Source: Prochlorococcus sp. AG-673-L20 (lineage in GTDB: Bacteria > Cyanobacteriota > Cyanobacteriia > PCC-6307 > Cyanobiaceae). Taken from it: DNA of 64,000 nt. The position numbers and the translations under genes were made by a program. The notes beneath the pieces were generated by a model. It was not told the DNA's origin and made no database searches. It was given only the letters and a program-made list of their open reading frames with translations. Positions within the stretch are counted from its first letter, which is position 1. The number at the start of each line of letters is the position of its first letter. This document shows, in pieces, positions 49,446 through 59,614 of this stretch. The DNA is taken from positions 62,001 to 126,000 of the forward strand of contig QCTN01000001.1 of assembly GCA_003211135.1 (NCBI GenBank), read 5' to 3'.

Positions 49446-50987
49446 TTAATCGGATGCACCCAGGAATAATTTATATGTTTGATTATTAGTTTCATCCCAG
49501 TATTTATATCCTAAGAATTCAACAAATTTATACCAGTAATTAATTTCAGCACTATCTATTAATACTCCTATTACAATTTTTCCTACATCAGATCCATGAT
49601 TTCTATAGTGAAATATGCTTATTGTCCAATTTGATTTCATATTTTTTAGAAAATTTATTAATGCTCCTGGTCTTTCTGGAAACTCAAATCTATATAGCAA
49701 TTCAATATATTTTGATTTTTCTAATTCACTAAATTTTTGAGGCAAACGACCACCTACCATATGTCTTAGATGATTTTTAGATAATTCATCATTACTTATA
49801 TCTATGAAAGGATAATTTGATTTCCTAAATTCTTGTAAAAGTTCTTCTTTATCAATTATTCCATTAACCTCGATTCCTACAAATATTTGAGCATTAACTG
49901 AATTGGACATCCTATAGCTAAATTCCGTTAAATTTCTATTATTTAACAAACTACAGAAATTAATTAAGCTGCCTGCCTTTTCTGGTATTTCAACAGCAAA
50001 CATTGCTTCTTTGTACTCTCCAAGTGCAGATCTTTCTGCTACAAATCGTAGTCTTTCGAAATTCATATTTGCCCCACATGCTATAGCAATCATATTTTTA
50101 TTTGCGTATTTTGATTGGAATATATCCTTTTTCATCCCTGCAATAGATAGAGCTCCAGCTGGTTCTAGGATTGATCTGGTATCTTCAAAAACATCCTTAA
50201 TAGCGGCACATATTTCATCAGTGTTTACAGTTATCATTTTATCGATATATTTTCTTCCAATTTCAAAGGTTTTTTCTCCAACTTTTTTTACTGCTACGCC
50301 ATCAGCAAACTGACCAACTGATGCTAATTCTATTAATTTTGAATTTTTTAAGGATTTAGTCATCGCATCAGCATCTTCAGGCTCTACACCAATTATTTTT
50401 ACTTGAGGCCAAATTTTTTTTATGTATATGGAAATACCAGCTATTAAACCTCCACCTCCTACAGCAACATATATTGCTTCTGGTGGTTTTTTTACTTGTT
50501 TTTCTAATTCAATGGCGATTGTGCCTTGGCCAGCTATAACTTCAGGATCATCGAATGGATGAATAAAGCATAAATTATTTTCTTTACTAAGGCGTAATGC
50601 TTCTTTATAGGTTTCATCATAATTATCACCGAATAATATAACTTTTGCTTTTAGATTTCTAACAGCATTTACTTTTACTAAAGGTGTAGTTATGGGCATC
50701 AATATAGTTGCGCTGCAATTTAATTTCAATGCACTTAGTGCTACTCCTTGTGCATGATTACCAGCACTTGATGTTATGACTCCATTCGCAAGTTGTGATT
50801 GTGGTAATTGTCTCATTTTATTAAAGGCACCTCTTATTTTAAAAGAGAATACTTCTTGTAGATCTTCTCTTTTTAAATAAATATTATTTTTAAGTGCTTT
50901 ACTTAAATTATTTGCTTTTTCTAAAGGTGTTTTTTTAGCTACTTCATAGACTTGAGCCTGAAGTATTTTTTTAAAATAATCTTCCAT
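49446..50987 (-). CDS. ilvA: Threonine ammonia-lyase, biosynthetic
   Basis: LKREDLQEVFSFKIRGAFNKM; SAGNHAQGVALSA; AVGGGGLIAGI; two C-terminal regulatory repeats. Confidence 0.96.
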   Translation of the reverse strand: MEDYFKKILQAQVYEVAKKTPLEKANNLSKALKNNIYLKREDLQEVFSFKIRGAFNKMRQLPQSQLANGVITSSAGNHAQGVALSALKLNCSATILMPITTPLVKVNAVRNLKAKVILFGDNYDETYKEALRLSKENNLCFIHPFDDPEVIAGQGTIAIELEKQVKKPPEAIYVAVGGGGLIAGISIYIKKIWPQVKIIGVEPEDADAMTKSLKNSKLIELASVGQFADGVAVKKVGEKTFEIGRKYIDKMITVNTDEICAAIKDVFEDTRSILEPAGALSIAGMKKDIFQSKYANKNMIAIACGANMNFERLRFVAERSALGEYKEAMFAVEIPEKAGSLINFCSLLNNRNLTEFSYRMSNSVNAQIFVGIEVNGIIDKEELLQEFRKSNYPFIDISNDELSKNHLRHMVGGRLPQKFSELEKSKYIELLYRFEFPERPGALINFLKNMKSNWTISIFHYRNHGSDVGKIVIGVLIDSAEINYWYKFVEFLGYKYWDETNNQTYKLFLGASD

Positions 50988-51103
50988 ATTTATATTTTTA
51001 GCATTAAATATTAATCTAATAAAACATTACATAATCTATTTCAAAAAAATTACTCAATTTGCGCCTTAACGTTTTAGATTATATAAGTAAATATTTTTAA
51101 ATA

Positions 51104-53017
51104 ATGCTTTTAAGTGAGTTAAGCCATCCAAATCAATTACATGGTTTAACGGTATCACAATTAGAGGAAATTGCCTGTCAGATTAGAGAGAGACATTTGG
51201 AGGTAGTTTCAACAAGTGGAGGTCATCTAGGTCCTGGACTAGGCGTAGTTGAATTAACACTTGCTTTATATCAAACATTAGATCTTGATTTTGATAAAGT
51301 TGTATGGGACGTTGGTCATCAAGCCTATCCTCATAAGTTAATTACTGGACGTTTCAATGAGTTTGACTCTTTACGTCAACAAAAAGGTATAGCTGGTTAT
51401 CTAAAACGTACTGAAAGTATATTTGATCATTTTGGAGCAGGTCATGCAAGTACATCAATATCAGCTGCTTTAGGAATGGCAATTGCCAGAGATAGAAAAG
51501 GGGAAGATCATAAATGCGTTGCAGTTATAGGTGATGGAGCATTAACAGGTGGAATGGCTTTAGAAGCGATAAATCATGCGGGACATTTACCAAATACTCC
51601 CTTAGTTGTTGTTCTGAATGATAATGATATGTCAATTTCTCCTCCTGTTGGAGCTCTTTCAACATATTTGAATAGAGTTAGACTAAGTCCACCATTACAA
51701 TTTTTATCAGATAGTGTTCAGGAAAGTGTTAAAAATATTCCTCTTATAGGTAAAGATATACCTGAAGAATTAAAAAATATAAAAGGAAGTGTTAGACGTT
51801 TAGCTGTACCTAAGGTTGGAGCAGTTTTTGAAGAACTTGGGTTTACGTATATGGGCCCAATTGATGGACATGATATTTCTAATCTTATAAATACTTTTAA
51901 TGCTGCTCATAGACTTAAAAAACCAGTAATGGTTCATGTTGTTACAACTAAAGGGAAAGGATATCCATATGCAGAAGCAGATCAAGTAGGGTACCATGCT
52001 CAATCATCATTCGATCTTTCGACTGGTAAATCAATTCCATCAAGCAAGCCTAAACCAGTCAGTTATAGTAAAATATTTGGTCAAACCCTTTTAAAAATTT
52101 GTGAGCAAGACAGTAAGGTTATAGGAATTACAGCAGCAATGGCTACTGGAACTGGACTAGATTTATTACAAAAAAATATTCCAGAACAATATATAGATGT
52201 AGGAATAGCTGAACAACATGCAGTTACATTAGCAGCTGGAATGTCTTGCGATGGTCTTAAACCTGTAGTTGCTATTTACAGTACATTCTTGCAACGCGCT
52301 TTTGATCAGCTTATTCATGATGTAGGTATTCAGAATCTCCCTGTATCTTTTGTTTTAGATAGAGCAGGAATAGTTGGTGCAGATGGTCCAACTCATCAGG
52401 GTCAATATGATATTAGCTATATGAGAGCGATTCCTAATTTTGTTTTAATGGCTCCAAAAGATGAAGCTGAACTTCAAAGAATGTTAATTACATCTATTAA
52501 TCACAAGGGACCAACAGCACTTCGCATTCCAAGAGGTTCAGGTTTAGGTGTAGCAGTAATGGATGAGGGATGGGAGCCTTTGAAGATTGGCGAAGGAGAA
52601 ATATTAGAAGAAGGTGATGATGTTTTAATTATTGCTTATGGTTCAATGGTTCAATCCGCTACTGAAACTGCAAACTTACTAAAAAATAAAGGTATTAGTG
52701 CTTGTATTGTTAATGCTAGATTTGTTAGACCTCTTGATCAAGATTTAATAATTCCGCTAGTAAGAAAACTTAAAAAGGTAGTAACAATGGAAGAAGGTAC
52801 ATTAGTTGGAGGATTTGGCTCGGCTATTGTTGAAATGTTAAACGATAATGAAATAAATATACCAGTTTTAAGAATTGGTATTCCTGATGTACTTGTAGAT
52901 CATGCATCACCTGATCAGAGTAAAGAAAAATTAGGATTTAAACCTGATCAGATGGCAGAAAAAATTATTAACAAATTTAATTTAGCAAAATTAAATTCTA
53001 AAATTACTGTTGAATAA
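51104..53017 (+). CDS. dxs: 1-deoxy-D-xylulose-5-phosphate synthase
   Basis: [60 protein letters not shown]. Confidence 0.97.
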   Translation: MLLSELSHPNQLHGLTVSQLEEIACQIRERHLEVVSTSGGHLGPGLGVVELTLALYQTLDLDFDKVVWDVGHQAYPHKLITGRFNEFDSLRQQKGIAGYLKRTESIFDHFGAGHASTSISAALGMAIARDRKGEDHKCVAVIGDGALTGGMALEAINHAGHLPNTPLVVVLNDNDMSISPPVGALSTYLNRVRLSPPLQFLSDSVQESVKNIPLIGKDIPEELKNIKGSVRRLAVPKVGAVFEELGFTYMGPIDGHDISNLINTFNAAHRLKKPVMVHVVTTKGKGYPYAEADQVGYHAQSSFDLSTGKSIPSSKPKPVSYSKIFGQTLLKICEQDSKVIGITAAMATGTGLDLLQKNIPEQYIDVGIAEQHAVTLAAGMSCDGLKPVVAIYSTFLQRAFDQLIHDVGIQNLPVSFVLDRAGIVGADGPTHQGQYDISYMRAIPNFVLMAPKDEAELQRMLITSINHKGPTALRIPRGSGLGVAVMDEGWEPLKIGEGEILEEGDDVLIIAYGSMVQSATETANLLKNKGISACIVNARFVRPLDQDLIIPLVRKLKKVVTMEEGTLVGGFGSAIVEMLNDNEINIPVLRIGIPDVLVDHASPDQSKEKLGFKPDQMAEKIINKFNLAKLNSKITVE

Positions 53018-53019
53018 TT

Positions 53020-53283
53020 TTACAATACACCTCTAGAAGCTAATCCTAGTATTGCACCTATTCCGAAGATATGTCCTAGGCAATTAGCTCCTACGACAGA
53101 CGCATGACTTAAACCACCAAAGAATTGTGAATTAGGAATTTCAAAACCTTCATTAGGTTTTCTTATCGTGGCTCTTGCAATTGCATAAGCAAAAACATTA
53201 CATGCAATCATTACGATGGCACATTTTGGTGACCATTCAAATGTTGCGGGAGCAGATGCAGCTGCAAATAATGTAGTAAGCAT
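53020..53283 (-). CDS. psaK: Photosystem I subunit PsaK
   Basis: WSPKCAIVMIACNVFAYAIARATI...FFGGLSHASVVGANCLGHIFGIGAILGLA. Confidence 0.92.
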   Translation of the reverse strand: MLTTLFAAASAPATFEWSPKCAIVMIACNVFAYAIARATIRKPNEGFEIPNSQFFGGLSHASVVGANCLGHIFGIGAILGLASRGVL

Positions 53284-53348
53284 AAAAAAACGTTATTTTC
53301 TATATTCTCCTTTATTTCGAGCAATAAATCACATAATTGTAAAAGGTC

Positions 53349-53684
53349 TTAAGAGTTATTTACTTCTAGACGATTTAACATCTTTATAAAGCCAAGTAAA
53401 ATAACAAAATCGCTTAAGGTTAAGAAAAATTCTGCTGAACCATGAAGTAAGTCAACTTCAACAAGAGTTCTGTGATAGTAAGTAAGAGAAAATATCGAAA
53501 TTACTATAGTTATAAATACAAATAATACAGTTAAAGAAAAACCAATTTTGATTAATTTATTTAATGACTTTATCTTGTACAAATAATATAAGAAAATCGA
53601 ATATGGAATTATAGATGCTGCAAATAAGGCTGTATTATCAAATCTTGATAAGAAATTTAGAAATCTTAAAAAAAAATCATTCAT
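53349..53684 (-). CDS. DUF3593-like membrane protein
   Basis: Start chosen at internal ATG (MNDFFLRFLNFLSRFDNTALFAASIIPYSIFLYYL). Confidence 0.7.
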   Translation of the reverse strand: MNDFFLRFLNFLSRFDNTALFAASIIPYSIFLYYLYKIKSLNKLIKIGFSLTVLFVFITIVISIFSLTYYHRTLVEVDLLHGSAEFFLTLSDFVILLGFIKMLNRLEVNNS

Positions 53685-53979
53685 AGGATTCTGTTCTTTT
53701 ATAAATTGCAATAGTAGCTATAGCTAATGTTGAGTTACCTATAAAAGTGAAAATCCCTTGAAGGGTAACTAAGCCATATAATTCATGTTGATTATCAAAA
53801 ATATGCCAAGTAATTGCACACATAGCTCCAATTAAATTAGGTATCATTGCGAGACTTAACCAGTAATAAAGCTCTAGTTTTTTATAGCTACTTATTTTAT
53901 TTATTATAAAAATTGCATAAATCCATTCTATTACTGAGCTGATATGAATTAACCAAGTACCAAATGAAAGTTCGTGCAA
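53677..53979 (-). CDS. DUF2499-like membrane protein
   Basis: LSFGTWLIHISSVIEWIYAIFII...LGAMCAITWHIFDNQ-like pattern. Confidence 0.7.
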   Translation of the reverse strand: MHELSFGTWLIHISSVIEWIYAIFIINKISSYKKLELYYWLSLAMIPNLIGAMCAITWHIFDNQHELYGLVTLQGIFTFIGNSTLAIATIAIYKRTESYE

Positions 53980-53984
53980 AATAT

Positions 53985-54521
53985 TTATATATTTTTCTTT
54001 AATATATTAAGTACTTCTTTTGCATGATTGATTGGTAAAACACTTATCCATCTGTATATTATTTTTCCCTCTGGTGAAATCAAAAAAGTATTCCTATCGG
54101 AATAAGGAGGAATCCAGGAACCATATTTTGCACTAATAGTTCCATTGGGGTCGGATAATAATGTGTAATTTATTGATTTTTCACTGCAAAAACTTTCGTG
54201 AGTATCTTGATTGTCAGCACTTATTCCTATTATTTCAGCATTATATTTAGAAAAGTCGTTTTTTAATTGAGAAAATCCTTTAGCTTCTAGAGTACAACCA
54301 GCGGTAAAATCCTTAGGATAAAAATATAAAACTATCCATTTACCTATTAATTCATTCGAATCCCATATTTTTTTTGATTTAATACTTTTGTTTATTCCCT
54401 CTAAATGGAAACTAGGAGCTAAATCTCCTATCTCAGGAGCATAATCAAAAGCAATTGCAGATTTAAGATTAAAAAATAACGATATTAATATTACAAAAAA
54501 GCCAGATAAACTCTTCATCAA
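53985..54521 (-). CDS. Secreted AhpC/TSA-family peroxiredoxin (BCP-like)
   Basis: Signal-like N-term; GDLAPSFHLEGI; YFYPKDFTAGCTLEAKGF. Confidence 0.88.
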   Translation of the reverse strand: MMKSLSGFFVILISLFFNLKSAIAFDYAPEIGDLAPSFHLEGINKSIKSKKIWDSNELIGKWIVLYFYPKDFTAGCTLEAKGFSQLKNDFSKYNAEIIGISADNQDTHESFCSEKSINYTLLSDPNGTISAKYGSWIPPYSDRNTFLISPEGKIIYRWISVLPINHAKEVLNILKKNI

Positions 54522-54523
54522 AA

Positions 54524-54760
54524 TCAGAACTTATTAAGATCCACTCCATTTGTTTTGGCAACCTTATCTAAACCAACTTTTTGTATAGATTTTAATGCTT
54601 TAGTACTAATTTTTATGTTTACCCACTTTTTACCTTCTTGCCACCAAAGTCTCCTTTTTTGAAGATTTACCTGCTGTAATTTCTTAGTACGTATATGCGA
54701 ATGACTAACAGCCATTCCATTATTAGCTTTTGCACCTGTCAGCTCACAAACCCTAGACAT
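54524..54760 (-). CDS. rpmB: 50S ribosomal protein L28
   Basis: [40 protein letters not shown]. Confidence 0.97.
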
Positions 54761-54799
54761 ATTATTTGGAAAATATATTTATTAAGCTTAACACACTAC

Positions 54800-56704
54800 T
54801 TATTTTGATGTTTTAAGCAAATCTGAAATTAAATCGGCATTATTATTTTGCAAATTTATAATTTGTTCTTGATCTAATCCTCCTACACTTAATTTCGCCA
54901 TGTCATAAACATGATTAGCAATTTTTGATGCTAATGGATTTTCAACTGGGTCTTTTTTATCAAGAATAATTTTATTACCAGTTATTTTATTTAATCCTGC
55001 AATGAGTGGATGTTCTTTATTAATTAAAAGGACGTGATATTCTGGTAATCCTGGCATTTTTTGTTCCATATATGCCCCCATATCGTTTATTCTTCTCATT
55101 TGTTCAGGTAACAATATCATTGCTGGAGGGGCATCTTTACTTTTAAGAGATTGTACTTTTACTGTTACTTTATCGTTATTTAATGCTTTAGAAATAATAT
55201 CCTTTAGATTATCTGTGTTTGATTTGCCATCTTTATCAACTATTTCTTTTGATTCTTTATCTTCAATCTCATTTATTTCGGAATCAACTCTTTGAAATTG
55301 ATAATTTTCATTTTTATTTTCTATCCATGGAAGAAATTGTGCATCTATTAAAGGATCAGATTTGATTACTTCTTTGTTGTCAGATAAACAAATATTTAAA
55401 GCACTAGATTGCCCAATTACATCAGAACAATATATTATTTTTTTGGAATCGACTATGTTATTCCTGTCCTTATAATTTGATAATGTTGTGTAAAATTTTT
55501 CGTTGGACTTTATAAGAGATTTATCATCGAGATATTTTTTTACGTCCTTATCAGAATTTATAATTGTCTCAAAAATAATACTATTTTCTACAAGATCAGC
55601 AAACTTTTCGTCCTCAATGGCACCAATCTTAATGAAGGCAGAAATTGAATCCCAAATTTCTGCATAAAACTCAGGAGAATTTTTTATTAAATCTTTTAAC
55701 TTATTAGCAATCTTTTTTGAAATGAATGATGAAATAGACCTGACTTTTCTATCAGTTTGCAAGGCACTTCTGCTTACGTTTAATGGTATATCGGTAGAGT
55801 CAATTACACCTCTCAGCGGTAATAGATATTTAGGAACAATTTCCTTTATTGAGTCACTTACAAATACTTGATTGCAAAATAGTTTAATTTCACCTTTTTC
55901 CCAATCGGCTCTCCCAGATAATTTAGGGAAATATAAAATACCTTGTATATCGTATGGATAATCTGTGTTTAAATGAATCCATAAAAGAGGATCTCCTTGA
56001 AACGGATATAAATATTTGTATAGTTCAATATAATCTTCATCCTTTAGTTCACTAGGTTGTTTTCTCCATGGAGGATTTTTCTTATTAATTGTTTCACCCT
56101 CTAATAGAACATCTATAGGCATAAAGTCACAATATTTTTTAATAAGCGATTTAATTCTCTCTGGTTCTATGAATTCTTTTTCTTCATCCATTAAATGAAG
56201 GATTACATCTGTTCCGACTGAATCTCTTTCAGATTCTTCTAATGTGAAGTTAGGTGAGCCATCACATGACCAAATATAAGTTTTACTATCACCTATGGCT
56301 GATTTAGTTAAAATATTAACTTTATCTGCAACCATAAAACTAGAGTAAAAACCTAATCCAAAATGTCCTATAAATTCGTCATTATCTTTTTTATATTTTG
56401 TTAGGAACTCTTCAGCACTAGAAAAGGCAACTTGATTTATATATTTTTTTATTTCTTCATCATTCATTCCAATACCATTATCTGAAATTTTTAAGATATT
56501 TTTTTCCCTATCAATAGTAATTTTTACTTGAGGTTCTTCGCAATTTTCACAATCTCCAGCCATTGAGGCCATTCTTCTTTTGCTAATTGCATCTACAGCA
56601 TTACTAACAAGTTCTCTTAAAAAAATTTCGTGATCAGAATATACAGCTTTTTTTATTATTGGAAAAATATTTTCGGTATTTATTCTAATTTCGCCTTTTT
56701 CCAT
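54800..56704 (-). CDS. htpG: Molecular chaperone HtpG (HSP90)
   Basis: IFLRELVSNAVDAISKRR; ISDNGIGMN; IGHFGLGFYSSFMVADKV. Confidence 0.97.
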   Translation of the reverse strand: MEKGEIRINTENIFPIIKKAVYSDHEIFLRELVSNAVDAISKRRMASMAGDCENCEEPQVKITIDREKNILKISDNGIGMNDEEIKKYINQVAFSSAEEFLTKYKKDNDEFIGHFGLGFYSSFMVADKVNILTKSAIGDSKTYIWSCDGSPNFTLEESERDSVGTDVILHLMDEEKEFIEPERIKSLIKKYCDFMPIDVLLEGETINKKNPPWRKQPSELKDEDYIELYKYLYPFQGDPLLWIHLNTDYPYDIQGILYFPKLSGRADWEKGEIKLFCNQVFVSDSIKEIVPKYLLPLRGVIDSTDIPLNVSRSALQTDRKVRSISSFISKKIANKLKDLIKNSPEFYAEIWDSISAFIKIGAIEDEKFADLVENSIIFETIINSDKDVKKYLDDKSLIKSNEKFYTTLSNYKDRNNIVDSKKIIYCSDVIGQSSALNICLSDNKEVIKSDPLIDAQFLPWIENKNENYQFQRVDSEINEIEDKESKEIVDKDGKSNTDNLKDIISKALNNDKVTVKVQSLKSKDAPPAMILLPEQMRRINDMGAYMEQKMPGLPEYHVLLINKEHPLIAGLNKITGNKIILDKKDPVENPLASKIANHVYDMAKLSVGGLDQEQIINLQNNNADLISDLLKTSK

Positions 56705-56850
56705 TTTTAATTTCTTTTTTTTGAACTATTAGATTTTATTTCCTATTTTAAGGTTAATCAAGTTTAATTAGGAGTATTGTCCGTACTTAAAATTTATATT
56801 TTCGTAGCTAGTTCAAATTACATTTTTTTTTCAAAACCCAAAGGGAAACA

Positions 56851-58002
56851 TTATTTAATCCATTGAATTTCAGTGCAATTATGTTCTTTCATAAGATTAT
56901 TGGCTTTTAAATTGTCATTACATGGATTCAAATATAGTATTGTAATTATCCCTTTTTGTTGCAATGCTTTTTGCTCTTGAATACCTTTGTCTAATAAATA
57001 TGAATCTTTAAATAACAACAATACCTTCTTTTTAGGTTGTGATTTTTCAACAATCAAATCTCTTAAATTATCTATAGAGATTGTGAAACCAATACCATTA
57101 ATTATTTTCTCATTAGGATTAAAGTATCTTACTAATTCGTCATACCTACCACCTTTTGCAATTATGGTTTTAATATTATTATTGTCGGAAATAAGTTGAA
57201 AAACTATACCTGCATATAAATTAAGATGCGGTTGATAAGTTGGATCAAGTTGTATTTTTATATTATATTTTTTTGAAATTTTTGATAAAGTATTAAATAA
57301 GCATTCAAGTTCCTCAATTACATTATTATTACCATAAATATTTTTAAGCTTTTTTAGTATGAATGAAGGTTCCCCTCTTGTAAATAATAATTCCTTCAAA
57401 ATTTCTTTATCATTGTTGTCAATATTTAATCTATTTAATGATTCTTGATCTAAATCAACCATGCACTTTTTAATCTCCTCATAATTATTATCCCTATAGT
57501 TGAATAATATTAAATCCATTATTTTTGTTGTGCTAACAAGAAGAGTTAGATTACAACTATCTATTAAATTAATATTATCAATTGCATCAAATAATATATT
57601 AATCACCTCAATCTCTGGGAATTGAGTGTCGTAACTAATTAGTTCTATCCCGCTCTGAAAATTTTCTTGAAATTTAAATGTATTTTTATAACTTTTCTTT
57701 TTGTTAAATACAATACCACTATTAAAAAGTCTTATTGGTCTCTTCTTATTTAATAATCTTGTGGATGTTAATTTAACAATTGAAGTTGTCATTTCTGGTC
57801 GTAAACATAATGAATTATTACTTACTATTCCAATAAGTTCGTCCCCATCAATTACTTCTCTACCTTTGATTGTCTCAAGATTATTAATGAATGAAGGTGA
57901 AATTTCTTCATAACCCCACAACTTATATACATTGTTTAGATCATTAACAATTGAAGAATTATTCCTTACATCTATTAAATTAAATTCTTTTATATCACTC
58001 AT
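56851..58002 (-). CDS. hisZ: ATP phosphoribosyltransferase regulatory subunit-like
   Basis: Class II aaRS-like fold; YKLWGYEEISPSFINNLET, LRPEMTTSIVKLTSTRL, GGRYDELVRYF; no tRNA-binding C-terminal domain. Confidence 0.82.
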   Translation of the reverse strand: MSDIKEFNLIDVRNNSSIVNDLNNVYKLWGYEEISPSFINNLETIKGREVIDGDELIGIVSNNSLCLRPEMTTSIVKLTSTRLLNKKRPIRLFNSGIVFNKKKSYKNTFKFQENFQSGIELISYDTQFPEIEVINILFDAIDNINLIDSCNLTLLVSTTKIMDLILFNYRDNNYEEIKKCMVDLDQESLNRLNIDNNDKEILKELLFTRGEPSFILKKLKNIYGNNNVIEELECLFNTLSKISKKYNIKIQLDPTYQPHLNLYAGIVFQLISDNNNIKTIIAKGGRYDELVRYFNPNEKIINGIGFTISIDNLRDLIVEKSQPKKKVLLLFKDSYLLDKGIQEQKALQQKGIITILYLNPCNDNLKANNLMKEHNCTEIQWIK

Positions 58003-58023
58003 TTTAAAACGATAATTTAATTT

Positions 58024-58872
58024 CTAAGTATAAAGTTGTTTTTTAAGAGGAGTGACTTTACTCAATTCCAATTTAAGCTCTTTTTCTAGTTTCGGACTGC
58101 AAGCCAATATTCTTCCAGAGCTAAGATTAAATTCACCGTTAGGGTAATCAGAAACTATACCACCAGCTTCTTTAACAATAATAGCACCAGCAGCTAAATC
58201 CCATATCTCTAAGCCTCTCTCCCAATATCCATCTACTTTCCCTGAGGCAACAAATGCCAAGTCTACAGCAGCTGCACCTCCTCTCCTTACTCCTCTTGTT
58301 TTATGCGTTAGGTAACAAAATTCTGCATAATTATTGTCCTCAGTATCAAACCTATCATATGAAAAACCTGTTACGAGAAGACTATTGATAAGAGTATTAG
58401 CATCTGACACCATTAGTTTTTTATTATTGCAATAAGAACCCTTACCAATACATGAAGAATAAAGTTCGTTTAAATACGGCACTGATATAGCACCTATGAT
58501 AGGTTTGTTTTTATATAAAAGACCTATTGAAGTGCCAAAGAATGGATAACCGTGAGAATAGTTAGTAGTTCCATCTAATGGATCAATGCACCAAGTTAAT
58601 TCTGAGGTCTTTATTAATTTTCCGGATTCTTCTGCATGAATAGAAATATCGCGTGTTTTTATCGTTAGGTACTCCTTGATTTTCTCTTCTATTTCTAAAT
58701 CTACGTTAGTAACTAAATCACCTTTTCTTCCCTTAGAAGAAATTGTTTGAATTTTATTATAGTTTTTAATAAGAATTTCATTACCTATTAGAGCACTCTC
58801 TTTAGCTATATTAGTAAGGAAAATTAAATCAATTTCTGAATTAATTTCTTTTAATTCTTGAATGTTAAACAT
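58024..58872 (-). CDS. Inositol monophosphatase family protein
   Basis: GDLVTNVDLEIEEKI, SIHAEESG, WCIDPLDGTTNYSHGYPFFGTSIGL, IWDLAAGAIIVKEAGG. Confidence 0.93.
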   Translation of the reverse strand: MFNIQELKEINSEIDLIFLTNIAKESALIGNEILIKNYNKIQTISSKGRKGDLVTNVDLEIEEKIKEYLTIKTRDISIHAEESGKLIKTSELTWCIDPLDGTTNYSHGYPFFGTSIGLLYKNKPIIGAISVPYLNELYSSCIGKGSYCNNKKLMVSDANTLINSLLVTGFSYDRFDTEDNNYAEFCYLTHKTRGVRRGGAAAVDLAFVASGKVDGYWERGLEIWDLAAGAIIVKEAGGIVSDYPNGEFNLSSGRILACSPKLEKELKLELSKVTPLKKQLYT

Positions 58873-58877
58873 AATAA

Positions 58878-59252
58878 TTAATCTTCCTCAAATTCCCATG
58901 GAGGTGCTTTTCTTGTTTTTCCTTTACCAAAATATTGCCCAAATTGTAAATCATAAACTTCATCATAATACGTAGTTTCGACTTCAATATCTTCAATTAC
59001 TTTGGCAACGCAAAGTAACGCGTAACCCTTATCCTTTAAATCTTGAGACACTCCCATTGCTTCAGGTTGCTCAAGCTTACCTGAAACGATTTTTACAGCA
59101 CAACTTGTACAGCATCCATTTCTACAAGAGAATGGAAGTCTTAACCCTTTTTTTTCAAATTCTTTTAAAATATACTCTTGATCACTAATATTTTCCTGAT
59201 ATATTTTACCAGTTTCTTTATTCCTAATAGTGACTTTAAAAGTCTTTTTCAA
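58878..59252 (-). CDS. 2Fe-2S plant-type ferredoxin
   Basis: RLPFSCRNGCCTSCAVKIVSGKLEQPEAMGVSQDLKDKGYALLCVA. Confidence 0.93.
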   Translation of the reverse strand: MKKTFKVTIRNKETGKIYQENISDQEYILKEFEKKGLRLPFSCRNGCCTSCAVKIVSGKLEQPEAMGVSQDLKDKGYALLCVAKVIEDIEVETTYYDEVYDLQFGQYFGKGKTRKAPPWEFEED

Positions 59253-59301
59253 TTAACTTTCCTCAACAAGGGATATTAAAAGGGTAAGATATGAATCTCA
59301 G

Positions 59302-59388
59302 GGAGAGGTGGCCGAGTGGTTGAAGGCGCAGCACTGGAAATGCTGTATAGGGGCAACTTTATCGAGGGTTCGAATCCCTCTCTCTCCG
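59302..59388 (+). tRNA. tRNA-Ser (GGA)
   Basis: GGAGAGGTGGCCGAGTGGTTGAAGGCGCAGCACTGGAAATGCTGTATAGGGGCAACTTTATCGAGGGTTCGAATCCCTCTCTCTCCG; anticodon GGA, long variable arm. Confidence 0.96.
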
Positions 59389-59396
59389 TTTTATAT

Positions 59397-59425
59397 TAAT
59401 TGATAAGAATATAAAATATCAATTA
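59397..59425. other. Perfect 9-bp inverted repeat just 3' of tRNA-Ser
   Basis: TAATTGATA (59397-59405), 11-nt loop, TATCAATTA (59417-59425). Confidence 0.4.
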
Positions 59426-59614
59426 GGATTTAACTAATCAATACTATATAAATTACATGAATTTTATAAATTAAGCTTTTTCTAAAAAAAAATGAATTTA
59501 TTTTTTTTAATAAAGTTGAAATTATTAGAATTTTATTATTATATGTAGATAACAGAGAATTTAAATTGATTAAATTATTAGTTAAGGATAACTTTTAATT
59601 AATCAAATAATACT

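Noticed and set aside
56705-56850. Small RNA (Yfr-type) between hisZ and htpG
   Set aside because: No recognisable conserved Yfr motif or strong hairpin by eye; cannot support a call.
59302-59388. tRNA-Ser as an integration hotspot for an island
   Set aside because: Neighbours are ferredoxin and dnaK; no integrase or attachment-site repeat found.
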